Positions 1 through 9,508 are shown, numbered from the stretch's first letter. The stretch is 64,000 nucleotides of DNA from Candidatus Nitrospira nitrificans (GCF_001458775.1 NZ_CZPZ01000033.1:62001-126000); one strand, 5' to 3'. The notes: a model not told the origin generated them from the sequence alone. Translations and numbers: made by a program.

Positions 1-551
1 TTCCTCCGGCTCCGCGCGGCATGCCGCAGATTGAAGTGACTTTCGATATCGATGCCAACGGCATCGTGCACGTATCGGCAAAAGATCTCGCCACACAGAA
101 AGAACAATCCATCAAGATCACGGCGTCCAGTGGTCTGAGCAAGGATGAAGTCGAGAAATTCGTTCGAGACGCGCAGTCGCATACGGAAGACGATAAGAAA
201 CGCCGCAAGCTGGCGGAAGCCAAAAACCAGGCGGACAATCTCGTCTATCAAACCGAAAAGAACATCACGGAGTACGGCGACAAAGTTTCCGTCGAGGAAA
301 AGACGAAAATCCAGGATGCCGTCGCAGCCGTCAAAAAGGCGCTCGAGGGCACCGATGCCGAGGCCATTGAATCGGCGACGCAGACACTCATGACGGCATC
401 GCACAAGTTGGCCGAAGAGATGTACAAGAAAGCCGCCGCATCCCCGGGTCCGCAACCGGGCGCCTCGTCCTCCGACGGCGCCGGTGAGACCAAGACCGAC
501 GAGAAAGTCGTGGATGCAGAATTTGAAGAAGTGGACAAAGACAAAAAATAG
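1..551 (+). CDS. dnaK: Chaperone DnaK, C-terminal fragment
   Basis: This is the 3' end of an Hsp70 gene; the start lies before the window. The frame is open from base 3 and gives about 182 residues. The [14 protein letters not shown] segment belongs to the beta-sandwich substrate-binding domain, and helical lid sequence follows. A disordered Gly/Ser/Ala linker leads to the acidic tail [14 protein letters not shown], which matches the usual DnaK C-terminus (DAEFEEV). DnaK is the cytosolic ATP-driven chaperone that works with DnaJ and GrpE, and dnaJ follows 74 nt downstream on the same strand. Identity is certain; the ATPase domain cannot be judged here. Confidence 0.97.
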   Translation, partial: PPAPRGMPQIEVTFDIDANGIVHVSAKDLATQKEQSIKITASSGLSKDEVEKFVRDAQSHTEDDKKRRKLAEAKNQADNLVYQTEKNITEYGDKVSVEEKTKIQDAVAAVKKALEGTDAEAIESATQTLMTASHKLAEEMYKKAAASPGPQPGASSSDGAGETKTDEKVVDAEFEEVDKDKK

Positions 552-574
552 CCTAGAATAACGCCTCAGACAAT

Positions 575-603
575 CCGAGTTCCCGACACCGTCGGGAACT
601 CGG
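575..603 (+). terminator. Perfect 13-bp hairpin between dnaK and dnaJ
   Basis: CCGAGTTCCCGAC (575-587) and GTCGGGAACTCGG (591-603) pair perfectly around a 3-nt loop. Only a weak T-rich stretch (CTATTTC) follows. It could be an intrinsic terminator, a partial attenuator that lowers dnaJ relative to dnaK, or a transcript-stabilising element. Confidence 0.55.
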
Positions 604-625
604 CTATTTCATAGCTCAATTCGCA

Positions 626-1759
626 ATGGCACCTGTGTCAAAACGCGACTACTACGAAACTCTCGGCGTCGATAGAAACGTATCCGACGACGATCTGAAA
701 AAAGCCTATCGCAAGCTCGCGCGCCAGCACCATCCGGACCTCCATACCGGCGATCAACAGAAAAAAACAGCCGAAGAAAAATTCAAAGAGATCAACGAAG
801 CCTACGAAACGCTGAGCGATCAAGAAAAGCGGAAACGCTACGACATGTTCGGCCACGCCGGGGCGCAACAAGGTGGGCCGGGCTTTGACGGGTTCGATTT
901 CAACCGCGGCGGATTCGGAGACGTCTTCAACGATATCTTCGAGGATTTTTTCGGCCAAGCGCGAGGCGGAGGGCCGACTCGGGCCGAACGGGGCAACGAT
1001 CTCCAATACAACCTCGAGATTGAGTTCGAAGAGGCCGTGTACGGAAAAGAGGCCAAGCTCAAAATTCCGCGTTGGGAAATCTGCGTCGATTGCAAAGGAA
1101 CGGGGGCCAAATCAGCGGCCTCCATCAAGACATGCGCCAGCTGCAAAGGCGCCGGTCAAATTCGATTCCAGCAAGGGTTCTTCAGCGTCAGCCGTCCATG
1201 CGGCCAATGTGAAGGCACCGGTCACTTCGTCACGGACCCCTGCTCGACCTGCCAAGGACGGCAACGTGTTTACAAAGAACGCACCATTGCCGTCCATATT
1301 CCAGCCGGTATTGAGACCGGCATGCGACTTCGTCTCTCCAATGAAGGAGAGCATGGCCCCAATGGTGGCCACCCCGGGGACCTCTATGTAGCCGTGACCG
1401 TCAGACCCCATCAAATCTTTCATCGCAAAGGACTCGACATCGTCTGTGATGTGCCGGTCAATCTCGTCACGGCCGTGCTCGGCGGGAAAGTGGAAGTCCC
1501 GACTCTCACGGGGGCGACCGTCATCAAGGTGCCGCCCGGCACGCAACATGACAAGGTTCTTCGGATTAAAGGGTTAGGGGTTCCCAGCCTGAAGGGGGGA
1601 TCGACCGGCGATCAGGTCTATACGATCAAGGTTCAAATTCCCACCAAATTGACGGCCAAACAAAAAGAACTGCTGATGGAGTACGCGAAAGAATGCGGCA
1701 TGACCATGGAAACCAACGGCGACGGTTTCTTCGATAAGATGAAGACCTTCTTCGAGTAG
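626..1759 (+). CDS. dnaJ: Chaperone protein DnaJ
   Basis: Full-length Hsp40 of 377 residues, the normal size for type I DnaJ. The J domain (about 7-75) carries HPD at 36-38. A Gly/Phe-rich segment (about 85-115) follows. The cysteine-rich domain has four CxxC zinc motifs beginning near residue 153: CVDC, CASC, CGQC and CSTC. The last lacks the usual second glycine (CSTCQGRQR). Two beta-barrel C-terminal domains complete it. The protein stimulates DnaK ATPase and delivers unfolded clients in the cytosol. No strong ribosome-binding site is visible before the ATG. It follows dnaK, the usual arrangement. Confidence 0.97.
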   Translation: MAPVSKRDYYETLGVDRNVSDDDLKKAYRKLARQHHPDLHTGDQQKKTAEEKFKEINEAYETLSDQEKRKRYDMFGHAGAQQGGPGFDGFDFNRGGFGDVFNDIFEDFFGQARGGGPTRAERGNDLQYNLEIEFEEAVYGKEAKLKIPRWEICVDCKGTGAKSAASIKTCASCKGAGQIRFQQGFFSVSRPCGQCEGTGHFVTDPCSTCQGRQRVYKERTIAVHIPAGIETGMRLRLSNEGEHGPNGGHPGDLYVAVTVRPHQIFHRKGLDIVCDVPVNLVTAVLGGKVEVPTLTGATVIKVPPGTQHDKVLRIKGLGVPSLKGGSTGDQVYTIKVQIPTKLTAKQKELLMEYAKECGMTMETNGDGFFDKMKTFFE

Positions 1760-1800
1760 TCTTCCTACCCCACATCCGGATCAATTCCGTAGAGCCTCTC

Positions 1801-2541
1801 ATGCCCGTGTTTGTTGTCTCCCCTGAGTGCATCGATCAACGGACAATATCGGTCACCGGCGACGTGTTGGTGCATATCAGAGACAGTTTGCGCATCACAG
1901 TCGGTGAGACTCTGTGGCTCGGCAACGGACAGGACGCCAGGTACCGCGTCGAAATCACCGAGGTGTCCAAACGAGCGGTCACCGCGCGCATTCTCGAAAC
2001 GATCCAAGAACCACCCCGCCGGACACCTCGTCTGATCCTCGGTCAATCGCTGCTCAAGGGGGAGAAGATGGACTGGGTCATTCAAAAGGCAACGGAACTC
2101 GGCGTGAGCGAGATCGTGCCGATCGAAAGTCGGCACAGTGTCGTACAACTGAAAGCCGACCGCGTGGATCATCAGCTCGCCCGATGGCAACGGATCGCCT
2201 TAGAAGCCGCTCAGCAATCCGAACAGTGGCGCATCCCAACCATCGCGATGCCCCACTCCCTCTCAGCACTTCTGAGCAGCCGGGCGACAGACGCGCTCAC
2301 ACTCATGCTGGCCGAGCGACAAGAAGGGATAAGTTTGCAGAGTGTGGAATTACCCCACGATATGAATGGATCCTTGCGGATCTTGATCGGACCTGAGGGA
2401 GGCTGGAGCCAAGAAGAAGTGCAGATCACCGAGCAGGCAGGAGTCGTCTCTATTACCCTTGGTCAGCAGATCCTCCGATCTGAAACAGCCGCCATCGCCA
2501 CCATCAGCATTCTTCAATCACGTCTCGGCGCACTGAGCTAA
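1801..2541 (+). CDS. rsmE: 16S rRNA (uracil(1498)-N(3))-methyltransferase RsmE
   Basis: The 246-residue protein matches RsmE, a SPOUT-class methyltransferase that methylates N3 of U1498 in 16S rRNA within the assembled 30S subunit. An N-terminal PUA-like domain (about 1-75) is followed by the trefoil-knot catalytic domain. Family motifs seen are KGEKMDWVIQKATELGV, IGPEGGWSQEE and LGQQILRSETAA near the C-terminus. It lies 41 nt after dnaJ on the same strand. A dnaK-dnaJ-rsmE (or prmA) order is common in bacteria, so it is probably co-transcribed. Confidence 0.95.
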   Translation: MPVFVVSPECIDQRTISVTGDVLVHIRDSLRITVGETLWLGNGQDARYRVEITEVSKRAVTARILETIQEPPRRTPRLILGQSLLKGEKMDWVIQKATELGVSEIVPIESRHSVVQLKADRVDHQLARWQRIALEAAQQSEQWRIPTIAMPHSLSALLSSRATDALTLMLAERQEGISLQSVELPHDMNGSLRILIGPEGGWSQEEVQITEQAGVVSITLGQQILRSETAAIATISILQSRLGALS

Positions 2542-2853
2542 ACGAGATCGAGGGCTTGGCCCATCGTCACATCTAATCCTCCTTTCCTTAGTTCTCATTC
2601 GACCTTGCACAAACAGCGTGGATTTAAAACTAAGAAGCCGCCTCTGTGATCGAGGCGTAGAAAGTTCTGTGTCTCCCGTCCGCTATAGGGCGGTTGATTT
2701 CGGAGCGAGTAGTCGGTGATTATGAGCCGAGAGCGTGCACGCTGTCGGCTGAGCGGACAGCCGTGAGGATGTGCCATCAGCGAGTAGACAAGCCTAGAGG
2801 AGCGGTATTCGATCACAGGGATCCGGTTGATTGCCGGAGAAGTGGATTTTCGC
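2542..2853 (+). promoter_or_regulatory. Long structured leader before the TerC-family gene
   Basis: No gene is convincing in these 312 nt. Several short hairpins are visible: CGCCTC/GAGGCG (2639-2644 with 2652-2657), CCGTCC/GGGCGG near 2678-2695, and CGGCTG/CAGCCG near 2746-2763. The 9-mer AGCGAGTAG occurs twice, at 2704-2712 and 2779-2787. Some TerC genes elsewhere are controlled by the yybP-ykoY manganese riboswitch, whose first loop contains GGGGAGUAG. The GAGTAG element and position fit loosely, but the second conserved loop is not clearly present. Treat as a structured leader with an unproven riboswitch assignment. Confidence 0.35.
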
Positions 2854-3627
2854 ATGTTCGATTGGATGACTCAGTCAGAGATGTGGATTGCGCTGGGCAC
2901 GCTGACGGCCCTTGAAATCGTGCTCGGGGTCGACAATATCATCTTCATTTCCGTCCTTGTGAGCCGGCTTCCACAGCATCAGCGAAACCTCGCGCGCCGT
3001 CTTGGGCTAGGTCTTGCCATGATCGCGCGACTGGGATTGCTATTCTCTATTTCGCTCGTGATGGAGCTGACGGCTCCCCTGTTCACGATGCTGAATCAAG
3101 CGATTTCAGGGCGAGATTTGATTCTCATCATCGGTGGACTGTTCCTCCTCGCCAAAGCCACCCACGAAATTCACGAAAGTTTAGAGGGCGCGGATGATCA
3201 AGCAGCCGCATCGGTTCCGACCGGTTTCGGGATGATGTTGTTTCAGATCACCGTGCTGGATCTGATTTTCTCCTTGGATTCCGTCATCACGGCCGTCGGT
3301 CTCGTGGATGAAGTCTCCGTCATGGCGATGGCGATCATCGGAGCTGTGCTCGTCATGCTGTTCGCCGCCCGTCCGATCGGGGAATTCGTCGATGCCCATC
3401 CGACGATCAAGATTCTCGCCCTGTCCTTCCTGATCCTTGTCGGCGTGACTCTGATGGTCGAGGGATTCGAGGTTCATGTCCCAAAGGGGTATATCTATTT
3501 TGCGATGGCATTTTCGGTTGCCGTGGAGATGATCAACCTACGAATCCGCGCGCGCGCCACCCCACCCCGTAAGCTCCACAGCCGATACTCGCCCAATAAA
3601 AGGGAAGCTTCGGTCCAAGAGCACTGA
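2854..3627 (+). CDS. TerC family integral membrane protein
   Basis: The 257-residue polytopic protein belongs to the TerC/Alx/YkoY family of inner-membrane proteins linked to manganese export and metalation of exported proteins. It shows about seven hydrophobic helices. Two conserved acidic motifs mark the family: EIVLGVDNIIFISVLV near the N-terminus and FSLDSVITAVGL mid-protein. The ATG at 2854 is preferred because GGAGA lies 13 nt upstream; the longer in-frame TTG at 2827 would add nine unusual residues. The C-terminal tail is short and basic. The substrate is not determined by sequence. The long leader suggests regulation at the RNA level. Confidence 0.88.
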   Translation: MFDWMTQSEMWIALGTLTALEIVLGVDNIIFISVLVSRLPQHQRNLARRLGLGLAMIARLGLLFSISLVMELTAPLFTMLNQAISGRDLILIIGGLFLLAKATHEIHESLEGADDQAAASVPTGFGMMLFQITVLDLIFSLDSVITAVGLVDEVSVMAMAIIGAVLVMLFAARPIGEFVDAHPTIKILALSFLILVGVTLMVEGFEVHVPKGYIYFAMAFSVAVEMINLRIRARATPPRKLHSRYSPNKREASVQEH

Positions 3628-3638
3628 CGTTACTATCG

Positions 3639-3684
3639 CGGCTGCCACCCGAACCACCGGACCGGTGCTCAGAACCGGCAGCCG
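3639..3684. terminator. Inverted repeat between convergent genes
   Basis: CGGCTGCC (3639-3646) pairs with GGCAGCCG (3677-3684) around a 30-nt loop that itself holds CCGGACCGG. It lies between the ends of the TerC gene and the convergent MFS gene. There is no T tract, so a shared bidirectional terminator is only a suggestion. Confidence 0.35.
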
Positions 3685-3692
3685 GGAGTTGA

Positions 3693-5153
3693 TCAAGCAG
3701 ACCGGGCTGGATCGTCGGGAGCCTGTCGCGCTGACAAGGGTGTCGCCAATTGTTCGAGCGACTGGCCTTCGGCATTGATTCCCAACCAGAGTTCAATCGC
3801 CGCGCCGAGCAGCATCATGCCTCCGCCCAACAGATATCCGTAGAAGACGCTGGTCATCGACGTTTCGATGAGCTTTCCATAGAGCCACGGCGCCGCCACG
3901 CCGGCTCCTTGCGCCACGATGAAGAAAAAGGCGATCGCCATGGCGCGGATCTCCATTGGAAAGATTTCGCTCACCGTCAAATACGCGGCACTGGCCCCGG
4001 CCGATGCACAAAAGAAGATCAGCGACCACAACACCATATGCTGAGTGAGAGTCAAGGAACCTATCCAAAACAGATAACCCGCACACCCCAAGAGAAGGCC
4101 CGCCACACCGTAGGTAAGGCTGATCATGGGTTTGCGGCCGATCGTGTCGAAGAATCGTCCCAGCAACAGTGGGCCTAAGAAATTGCCGAGCGCAAACGGA
4201 AGGATGTACAGCCCGATGGCGGCGCTGGGTACGGCATAGTATTTTGTCAGCAGCAGCGGATACGTGAACGATACCGCGTTATACATGAACGATTGCGTGA
4301 CCATGAGGCCGATGCCCAACACCGTCCGCCGTGGATACGAATGAAAAAGTTCTCGGGCCACCGTCGCGATTGTCGCGTGGGGGCGGGCATGTACCGTGAT
4401 CGTGCCGTGGGGGTTCGCCAGCGATAGGCCTCGATCCTGCTCCACCTGTCGTTCGATCTGCGACACGATGGCTTCCGCATCTGAAACCCGACCGTGCGTC
4501 ATGAGCCAGCGGGGGCTTTCCGGAATGACGCGGCGAACCATGATGATGGCGACTCCCAGCACGGCGCCGAAGACGAAACAGAGGCGCCAGCCGACTGATT
4601 CAGGGAATATCGCCGGATTCAGCAACAACAGCGTGAGTAACGCCCCCACTGCCGCCCCGAGCCACCAGGTTCCGTTGATCGCCAGATCGGTATGTCCACG
4701 ATTCCGAGCGGGAATCAATTCATCGATGGCTGAATTGATGGCGGCGTACTCACCTCCGATGCCGGCGCCGGTCAGAAAACGGAAAAACATGAAACTCATG
4801 AGGTCCCATGAACACGCCGTCAGCACCGTCGCCGCGAGATAGAGCGCCAAGGTGATCATGAACCATTTCTTTCGCCCCTGCCGATCGGTGAGATATGAAA
4901 AGAGGAGCGCGCCGATGACGGAACCGGCCAAGTAGGCGGACGCCGTGAGCCCCACTTCCGATTGGGTGAGATGCAAGGTGTCCGGGTGAGTGAGCATCGG
5001 GCCGAGCGAGGCCACGACGGATACTTCAAGCCCGTCGAGCAGCCAGGTGATCCCCAACGCGCCGACAACCAGCCAATGCCAGCGTGCCCAGGGCAACCGA
5101 TCCATGCGTTGTGGAATATCGGTGGTGATCGAACTGTCGGGCTCGGCAGGCAT
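3693..5153 (-). CDS. MFS transporter, sugar/metabolite:H+ symporter type
   Basis: The 486-residue protein has twelve predicted membrane helices, typical of the major facilitator superfamily. Two family signatures are visible: the loop 2-3 motif YLTDRQGRKK and the loop 8-9 copy GRFFDTIGRKP. GAGIGGEYAAINSAIDE in helix 5 is typical of the metabolite:H+ symporter and sugar porter groups. The substrate cannot be read from sequence. It lies 46 nt downstream of zwf on the same strand and is probably co-transcribed, so a sugar or organic acid is plausible. A GAGG ribosome-binding site precedes the ATG (CGAGGATGA). Confidence 0.85.
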   Translation of the reverse strand: MPAEPDSSITTDIPQRMDRLPWARWHWLVVGALGITWLLDGLEVSVVASLGPMLTHPDTLHLTQSEVGLTASAYLAGSVIGALLFSYLTDRQGRKKWFMITLALYLAATVLTACSWDLMSFMFFRFLTGAGIGGEYAAINSAIDELIPARNRGHTDLAINGTWWLGAAVGALLTLLLLNPAIFPESVGWRLCFVFGAVLGVAIIMVRRVIPESPRWLMTHGRVSDAEAIVSQIERQVEQDRGLSLANPHGTITVHARPHATIATVARELFHSYPRRTVLGIGLMVTQSFMYNAVSFTYPLLLTKYYAVPSAAIGLYILPFALGNFLGPLLLGRFFDTIGRKPMISLTYGVAGLLLGCAGYLFWIGSLTLTQHMVLWSLIFFCASAGASAAYLTVSEIFPMEIRAMAIAFFFIVAQGAGVAAPWLYGKLIETSMTSVFYGYLLGGGMMLLGAAIELWLGINAEGQSLEQLATPLSARQAPDDPARSA

Positions 5154-5199
5154 TCATCCTCGTGGCGTGACGACGCAGCGGAATACTCGCTGGAAAGGC

Positions 5200-6666
5200 C
5201 TACCAGCCCAACTGCCAGCTCAACCCGTTCCGTTCCACGAGCGCGTCGGCTTCTTGTGGCCCCCACGATCCAGCCGTGTAGACATGCACCTGTCGTGGAC
5301 TGAGCAAGAGCGGGTCGTAGAGTCGCCAGGCCGTTTCTGTAAAGTCCGAGGTCACGAACAATGTTTGATCCCCGATCATGACGTCACGCAACAGAGTTTC
5401 ATAGGCTTCCGGCAATTCCCCGCCGAAGGCATGGCCATAGTCGAACCTCAATGCGCGATCGGTGAATTTAAAAGGCCGCCCGGGTGTTTTCACGGAGAAG
5501 CAGAGAGAAAATCCTTCGCTTGGCTGCAACGTGATCAGCAACTTGTTGGGATTGAGACTGTCTGGCTCCAATGATCGAAAGACTTGGATGGGGGCCGAGC
5601 GGAAGGTGACCGCCACCTGGGTGATCTTGCGCGGAAGCCGTTTTCCGGTTCTCAGGTAAAAGGGCACGCCTTTCCAGCGCCAGTTGTGAATCGCCAACTT
5701 CAACGCCACGTAGGTTTCAGTCGTCGAGTCCGGCGGCACGCCTCGTTCTTCCAGATAGCCGGGAATCCGCTGGCCGGCGACATCCCATGCCGTATATTGG
5801 CCGAAGACGACGTTCTGAGAGTGAATGGGTGAAATAGAGCGCAAGACCTTCAGCTTTTCAGCTCGAATCTCGGCCGCTTCGAAGGAAGTCGGCACTTCCA
5901 TGCCGACGACGGTCAGGAGTTGCGTCAAATGGTTCTGGACCATATCGCGTAACGCGCCGGCCCCCTGGTAATAGGCCCCGCGGTGTTCGACCCCGAGATC
6001 TTCGGCGACCGTGATTTCCACGCTTTCGACCGTATCGCGATTCCATAGTGATTCAAAAATGGGGTTTGCAAAGCGAAAGGCCAATAAATTTTGCACGGTC
6101 TCTTTGCCGAGATAATGATCGATGCGATAGATCTGGGATTCTTCGAGATACCGATGTAAGAGGGTATTGAGCGAGCGTGCCGAGTGGAAATCATGACCGA
6201 ACGGCTTTTCAAAGACCACCCGCACCCATCCATGGCTCTTCAGCAATCCGGTTTGATCGAGGAGTTCCAGGGTCGCAGGCACAATCGTCGGCGGAAGCGC
6301 CAGGTAAAAGATTCGGTTTTGAGGCAGATTCCTCGCCACTTCGAATTGAGCGATGTACTTGGCTAGGGCTTCGTAGTCCGCCAATTTGCCTTCGCCCAAG
6401 GTGTGATAATACACATGATCGTCACACCATTGGCGCAGGTCGGTCGCATTCCGCGACCCGGAACTGCTCAAGCCCTCATACGCCCATAACCGGAAGGCTT
6501 CCGGACTGAGCTCCGGCAACGCAGCCCCGACAATGAGGGTGTTCTGTTTTTCCAGTTCGCCGTAGGTGCGCAAGTGAAAGAGCGCGGGCAGCAGTTTTCG
6601 CCGGGTCAGATCACCGGTTGCTCCGAGAATGATGAAGAGATGCGGCTCGACGGTTCGTTCTGTCAT
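5200..6666 (-). CDS. zwf: Glucose-6-phosphate 1-dehydrogenase
   Basis: The 488-residue enzyme converts glucose 6-phosphate and NAD(P)+ to 6-phosphogluconolactone, the first oxidative pentose-phosphate step. The Rossmann motif GATGDLTRRK is at residues 15-24. The active-site signature RIDHYLGKE is at 181-189, with its catalytic His and substrate-binding Lys. Length and motifs are normal. Neighbours are a 65-residue protein upstream and an MFS transporter downstream on the same strand. No 6-phosphogluconolactonase or gnd gene is in the window. Confidence 0.97.
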   Translation of the reverse strand: MTERTVEPHLFIILGATGDLTRRKLLPALFHLRTYGELEKQNTLIVGAALPELSPEAFRLWAYEGLSSSGSRNATDLRQWCDDHVYYHTLGEGKLADYEALAKYIAQFEVARNLPQNRIFYLALPPTIVPATLELLDQTGLLKSHGWVRVVFEKPFGHDFHSARSLNTLLHRYLEESQIYRIDHYLGKETVQNLLAFRFANPIFESLWNRDTVESVEITVAEDLGVEHRGAYYQGAGALRDMVQNHLTQLLTVVGMEVPTSFEAAEIRAEKLKVLRSISPIHSQNVVFGQYTAWDVAGQRIPGYLEERGVPPDSTTETYVALKLAIHNWRWKGVPFYLRTGKRLPRKITQVAVTFRSAPIQVFRSLEPDSLNPNKLLITLQPSEGFSLCFSVKTPGRPFKFTDRALRFDYGHAFGGELPEAYETLLRDVMIGDQTLFVTSDFTETAWRLYDPLLLSPRQVHVYTAGSWGPQEADALVERNGLSWQLGW

Positions 6667-6690
6667 GTTCTCGTGTGAGACCTGGTCGCG

Positions 6691-6888
6691 TTACTCGTCC
6701 GGTTCCTCGATCGGGCCGGCCCATTCACCTTTGGCCAGAGGGACTTCCTGAAACCCTCCGTCCGGCCATTGGAACTGTCCGGCCTCATCGACCAGCACGA
6801 TAAAGGGATCGGCCTCATGCGCTTGTCCGCGGAACCAATACCAGCCCGGCCGAGTGGGCGCATTCGTACTCCAACGATAGGTCGGCAT
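6691..6888 (-). CDS. Small hypothetical protein upstream of zwf
   Basis: A 65-residue soluble, acidic, tryptophan-rich protein of unknown function. The start at 6888 is chosen because GGAGG sits five bases upstream. An ATG at 6921 would place its AAGGA directly against the start codon. It has the pattern PTRPGWYWFRG, then a FIVLVDEAGQF strand and WPDGGFQEVPLAKGEWAGPI, resembling a small all-beta fold. It ends 24 nt before zwf on the same strand and is probably co-transcribed with it. Confidence 0.6.
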   Translation of the reverse strand: MPTYRWSTNAPTRPGWYWFRGQAHEADPFIVLVDEAGQFQWPDGGFQEVPLAKGEWAGPIEEPDE

Positions 6889-6982
6889 CAGGTCCTCCGG
6901 AGCGCCCTGTGATCTCGGCATTCCTTCTTCCTGTCACTATTTGATACAGTCGCCTCCATCACGTTCACGAACCTATCATGTC

Positions 6983-9508
6983 ATGTCTTTACTTCCAATA
7001 GAAGATGTCCTGCCGGCAATCCGCAGAGCGTTGAACGCCGGTCCCAACGCGCTGCTGACAGCCCCTCCCGGCGCCGGGAAGACCACCCAGGTTCCACTGG
7101 CGCTTCTCGAGTCACCGTGGGTAGCCGGCCGGAAACTCCTGTTGCTGGAGCCACGGCGGCTCGCGGCACGAGCCGCCGCTCACCGGATGGCCGACCAGCT
7201 GCGCGAGCCGGTCGGAGAAACCATCGGCTATCGGATGCGATTCGACACGAAGATCGGGCCGAGGACGAGGCTCGAGATCGTCACCGAGGGAGTGCTGACA
7301 CGGCTGCTCCAAGAGGATCCGTCGTTGGCTGCCTACGGCATGGTGTTGTTCGACGAATTTCATGAACGAAGTCTGCAAGCCGACCTGGGACTTGCCCTCT
7401 GTCTGGAAGCTCAACGTCTCTTTCGCCCCGACCTTCGCCTCTTGGTGATGTCGGCGACTCTCGACTGCGGGCCGGTCAGCGAACTGATGGGGCATGCGCC
7501 GCTCATTACCTGCGAAGGTCGGCTGTTTCCCGTGGAAACCCGATACCTCGATCACCCTGTTTCCGGACGACTCGATCATGCCGTGGTCCAGCACATTCGA
7601 CGATCATTGGCGAACGATAACGGCAGCGTGCTGGTCTTTCTTCCCGGAATGGCTGATATCCGCCGGGTCGAACGGACGTTGCTCGAGTCCGACCTCGGAC
7701 CATCGGTACGGATCGCGCCGCTGCACGGTGAGCTTCCGCAAGACATGCAAGCGGCGGCGATTCGACCGGCCGCTCCCGGATCGCGAAAAATCGTGCTTGC
7801 CACGTCGATCGCCGAAACCAGCTTGACCATCGAAGGCGTGCGCGTGGTGATCGACGGAGGCTGGCTCCGCATTCCCCGGTTCGATCCTCGCTCCGGTCTG
7901 ACTCGATTGGAGACCGTTCGCGTCACGAAAGATTCCGCTGAGCAACGCCGTGGCAGAGCCGGGCGTCTTGAACCAGGCATCTGTTACCGGCTGTGGACCG
8001 AAAAAGAGCAGGCCTCGCTCGCAGTTCATCGTCCGCCTGAAATTCTCGAGGCGGATTTAGCCCCACTGATGCTGGATCTCGCCCAGTGGGGCGCGCAGAG
8101 TCCGGACGACTTCTCCTGGCTTACCCCGCCGCCGTCCGGCGCGATCGCCCAAGCCAAAGACTTGCTCATCCGGCTCGGCGCCTTCTCAACTGGCGGGCGT
8201 CTTACGGACCATGGACGACAAATGGCCGAGCTTTCGCTGCATCCCCGCCTGGCCCATATGCTGATCCGCGCCGTCCCGTTGAAGCTCGCCGATCAGGCGT
8301 GCGAGGTGGCGGCCCTGTTGAGTGAACGTGACGTCCTGCACGGACCGTTGCCAGATCAGAATGCGGATGTGCGTGTCAGACTGGATGTTCTTCAAGGTGA
8401 GCTTGATTCAGGCAGCCAGGCGATCAATCGAGCTGCGGTCGAACGCGTGAGGCGAACGGCTCGACTCTGGCGACGGCAACTCAAGGGGCTGTCCGGGACG
8501 ATCGCCGGCGACGAACGCCACCACCCGCATACGGCGGGCCTCTTGCTCGCGCTGGCCTATCCCGATCGGATCGCGCAGCGGCAATCGGGTGAGACCGCCG
8601 GCTACCGACTGGTGAATGGGCGAGGCGCTCGGTTCAGAAGACCCGATCCCATCGCCACGGAACCATTCCTTGTCATCGCGGACTTGGATGGAGGCGCCCA
8701 GTGGGCCGATATCAACCTGGCAGCTCCGATCACGCGCGAAGCCATTGAATCCCTGTACCATGACCAGGTGCTCAGCGAAGAGTTGGTCTACTGGGATGAA
8801 CGGAGCAGTGCTGTTCGGGCCGTACGCCGTCAACGACTTGGAGCGATGATTCTTTTGGAGGAGGCGGTCTCCTCGCCGGATGCACATGCAATCACATCCA
8901 TGCTTTTGCAAGGCATTCATACAGCGGGACTTGAGGTGCTGTCATTCAGTCATCCGCTCAGACGGTGGCGCGCTCGCGTGATGTGGGTGCGACGCATTGA
9001 TGATCCTTCGACGGAATGGCCGGATCTTTCCGATGGGGCGTTGCTTCGGACATTGGACCAGTGGCTTGGTCCGTACGTGGCCAATATCACGACCCTCGAG
9101 CGGGTAAAACGGTTGGATCTCACCACGCCACTCCATGCCCTATTGACGTACGAACAACAGCGCCGCCTTGACCGTCTGGCCCCGACTCACATCACTGTTC
9201 CGAGTGGTTCCCGTCTCCCTATCGATTACGAGCAATCGGAATCTCCGGTGTTGGAGGTGCGTTTGCAAGAGCTGTTCGGGTGCAAGGACACGCCGCGTAT
9301 AGCGGACGGAAAAATTCCGTTGATGTTGCATCTCCTGTCTCCTGCCAAACGGCCGGTGCAGGTGACGCAAGATCTCGCCGGCTTTTGGAAGAGGGCGTAC
9401 CACGACGTCCGCAAAGAATTGCGTGGCCGATATCCGAAACACCCTTGGCCTGAGGATCCGCTGAGCGCCGCCCCCACCGCCAAGGCAAAACCAAGAAACC
9501 GGAGTTGA
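6983..9508 (+). CDS. hrpB: ATP-dependent helicase HrpB
   Basis: The 841-residue DEAH/RHA-type helicase matches HrpB. The Walker A segment APPGAGKTTQ is near residues 27-36. Motif II is DEFH at 124-127, a form of the DExH box, and motif III is SAT. The motif VI region reads QRRGRAGR. The helicase-associated and HrpB-specific C-terminal domains follow, ending in GRYPKHPWPEDP, the family hallmark. The ATG at 6983 (MSLLPIEDVL) is chosen by fit to the family; the in-frame TTG at 6941 adds a low-complexity stretch. The cellular role of HrpB is poorly defined. Confidence 0.94.
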   Translation: MSLLPIEDVLPAIRRALNAGPNALLTAPPGAGKTTQVPLALLESPWVAGRKLLLLEPRRLAARAAAHRMADQLREPVGETIGYRMRFDTKIGPRTRLEIVTEGVLTRLLQEDPSLAAYGMVLFDEFHERSLQADLGLALCLEAQRLFRPDLRLLVMSATLDCGPVSELMGHAPLITCEGRLFPVETRYLDHPVSGRLDHAVVQHIRRSLANDNGSVLVFLPGMADIRRVERTLLESDLGPSVRIAPLHGELPQDMQAAAIRPAAPGSRKIVLATSIAETSLTIEGVRVVIDGGWLRIPRFDPRSGLTRLETVRVTKDSAEQRRGRAGRLEPGICYRLWTEKEQASLAVHRPPEILEADLAPLMLDLAQWGAQSPDDFSWLTPPPSGAIAQAKDLLIRLGAFSTGGRLTDHGRQMAELSLHPRLAHMLIRAVPLKLADQACEVAALLSERDVLHGPLPDQNADVRVRLDVLQGELDSGSQAINRAAVERVRRTARLWRRQLKGLSGTIAGDERHHPHTAGLLLALAYPDRIAQRQSGETAGYRLVNGRGARFRRPDPIATEPFLVIADLDGGAQWADINLAAPITREAIESLYHDQVLSEELVYWDERSSAVRAVRRQRLGAMILLEEAVSSPDAHAITSMLLQGIHTAGLEVLSFSHPLRRWRARVMWVRRIDDPSTEWPDLSDGALLRTLDQWLGPYVANITTLERVKRLDLTTPLHALLTYEQQRRLDRLAPTHITVPSGSRLPIDYEQSESPVLEVRLQELFGCKDTPRIADGKIPLMLHLLSPAKRPVQVTQDLAGFWKRAYHDVRKELRGRYPKHPWPEDPLSAAPTAKAKPRNRS

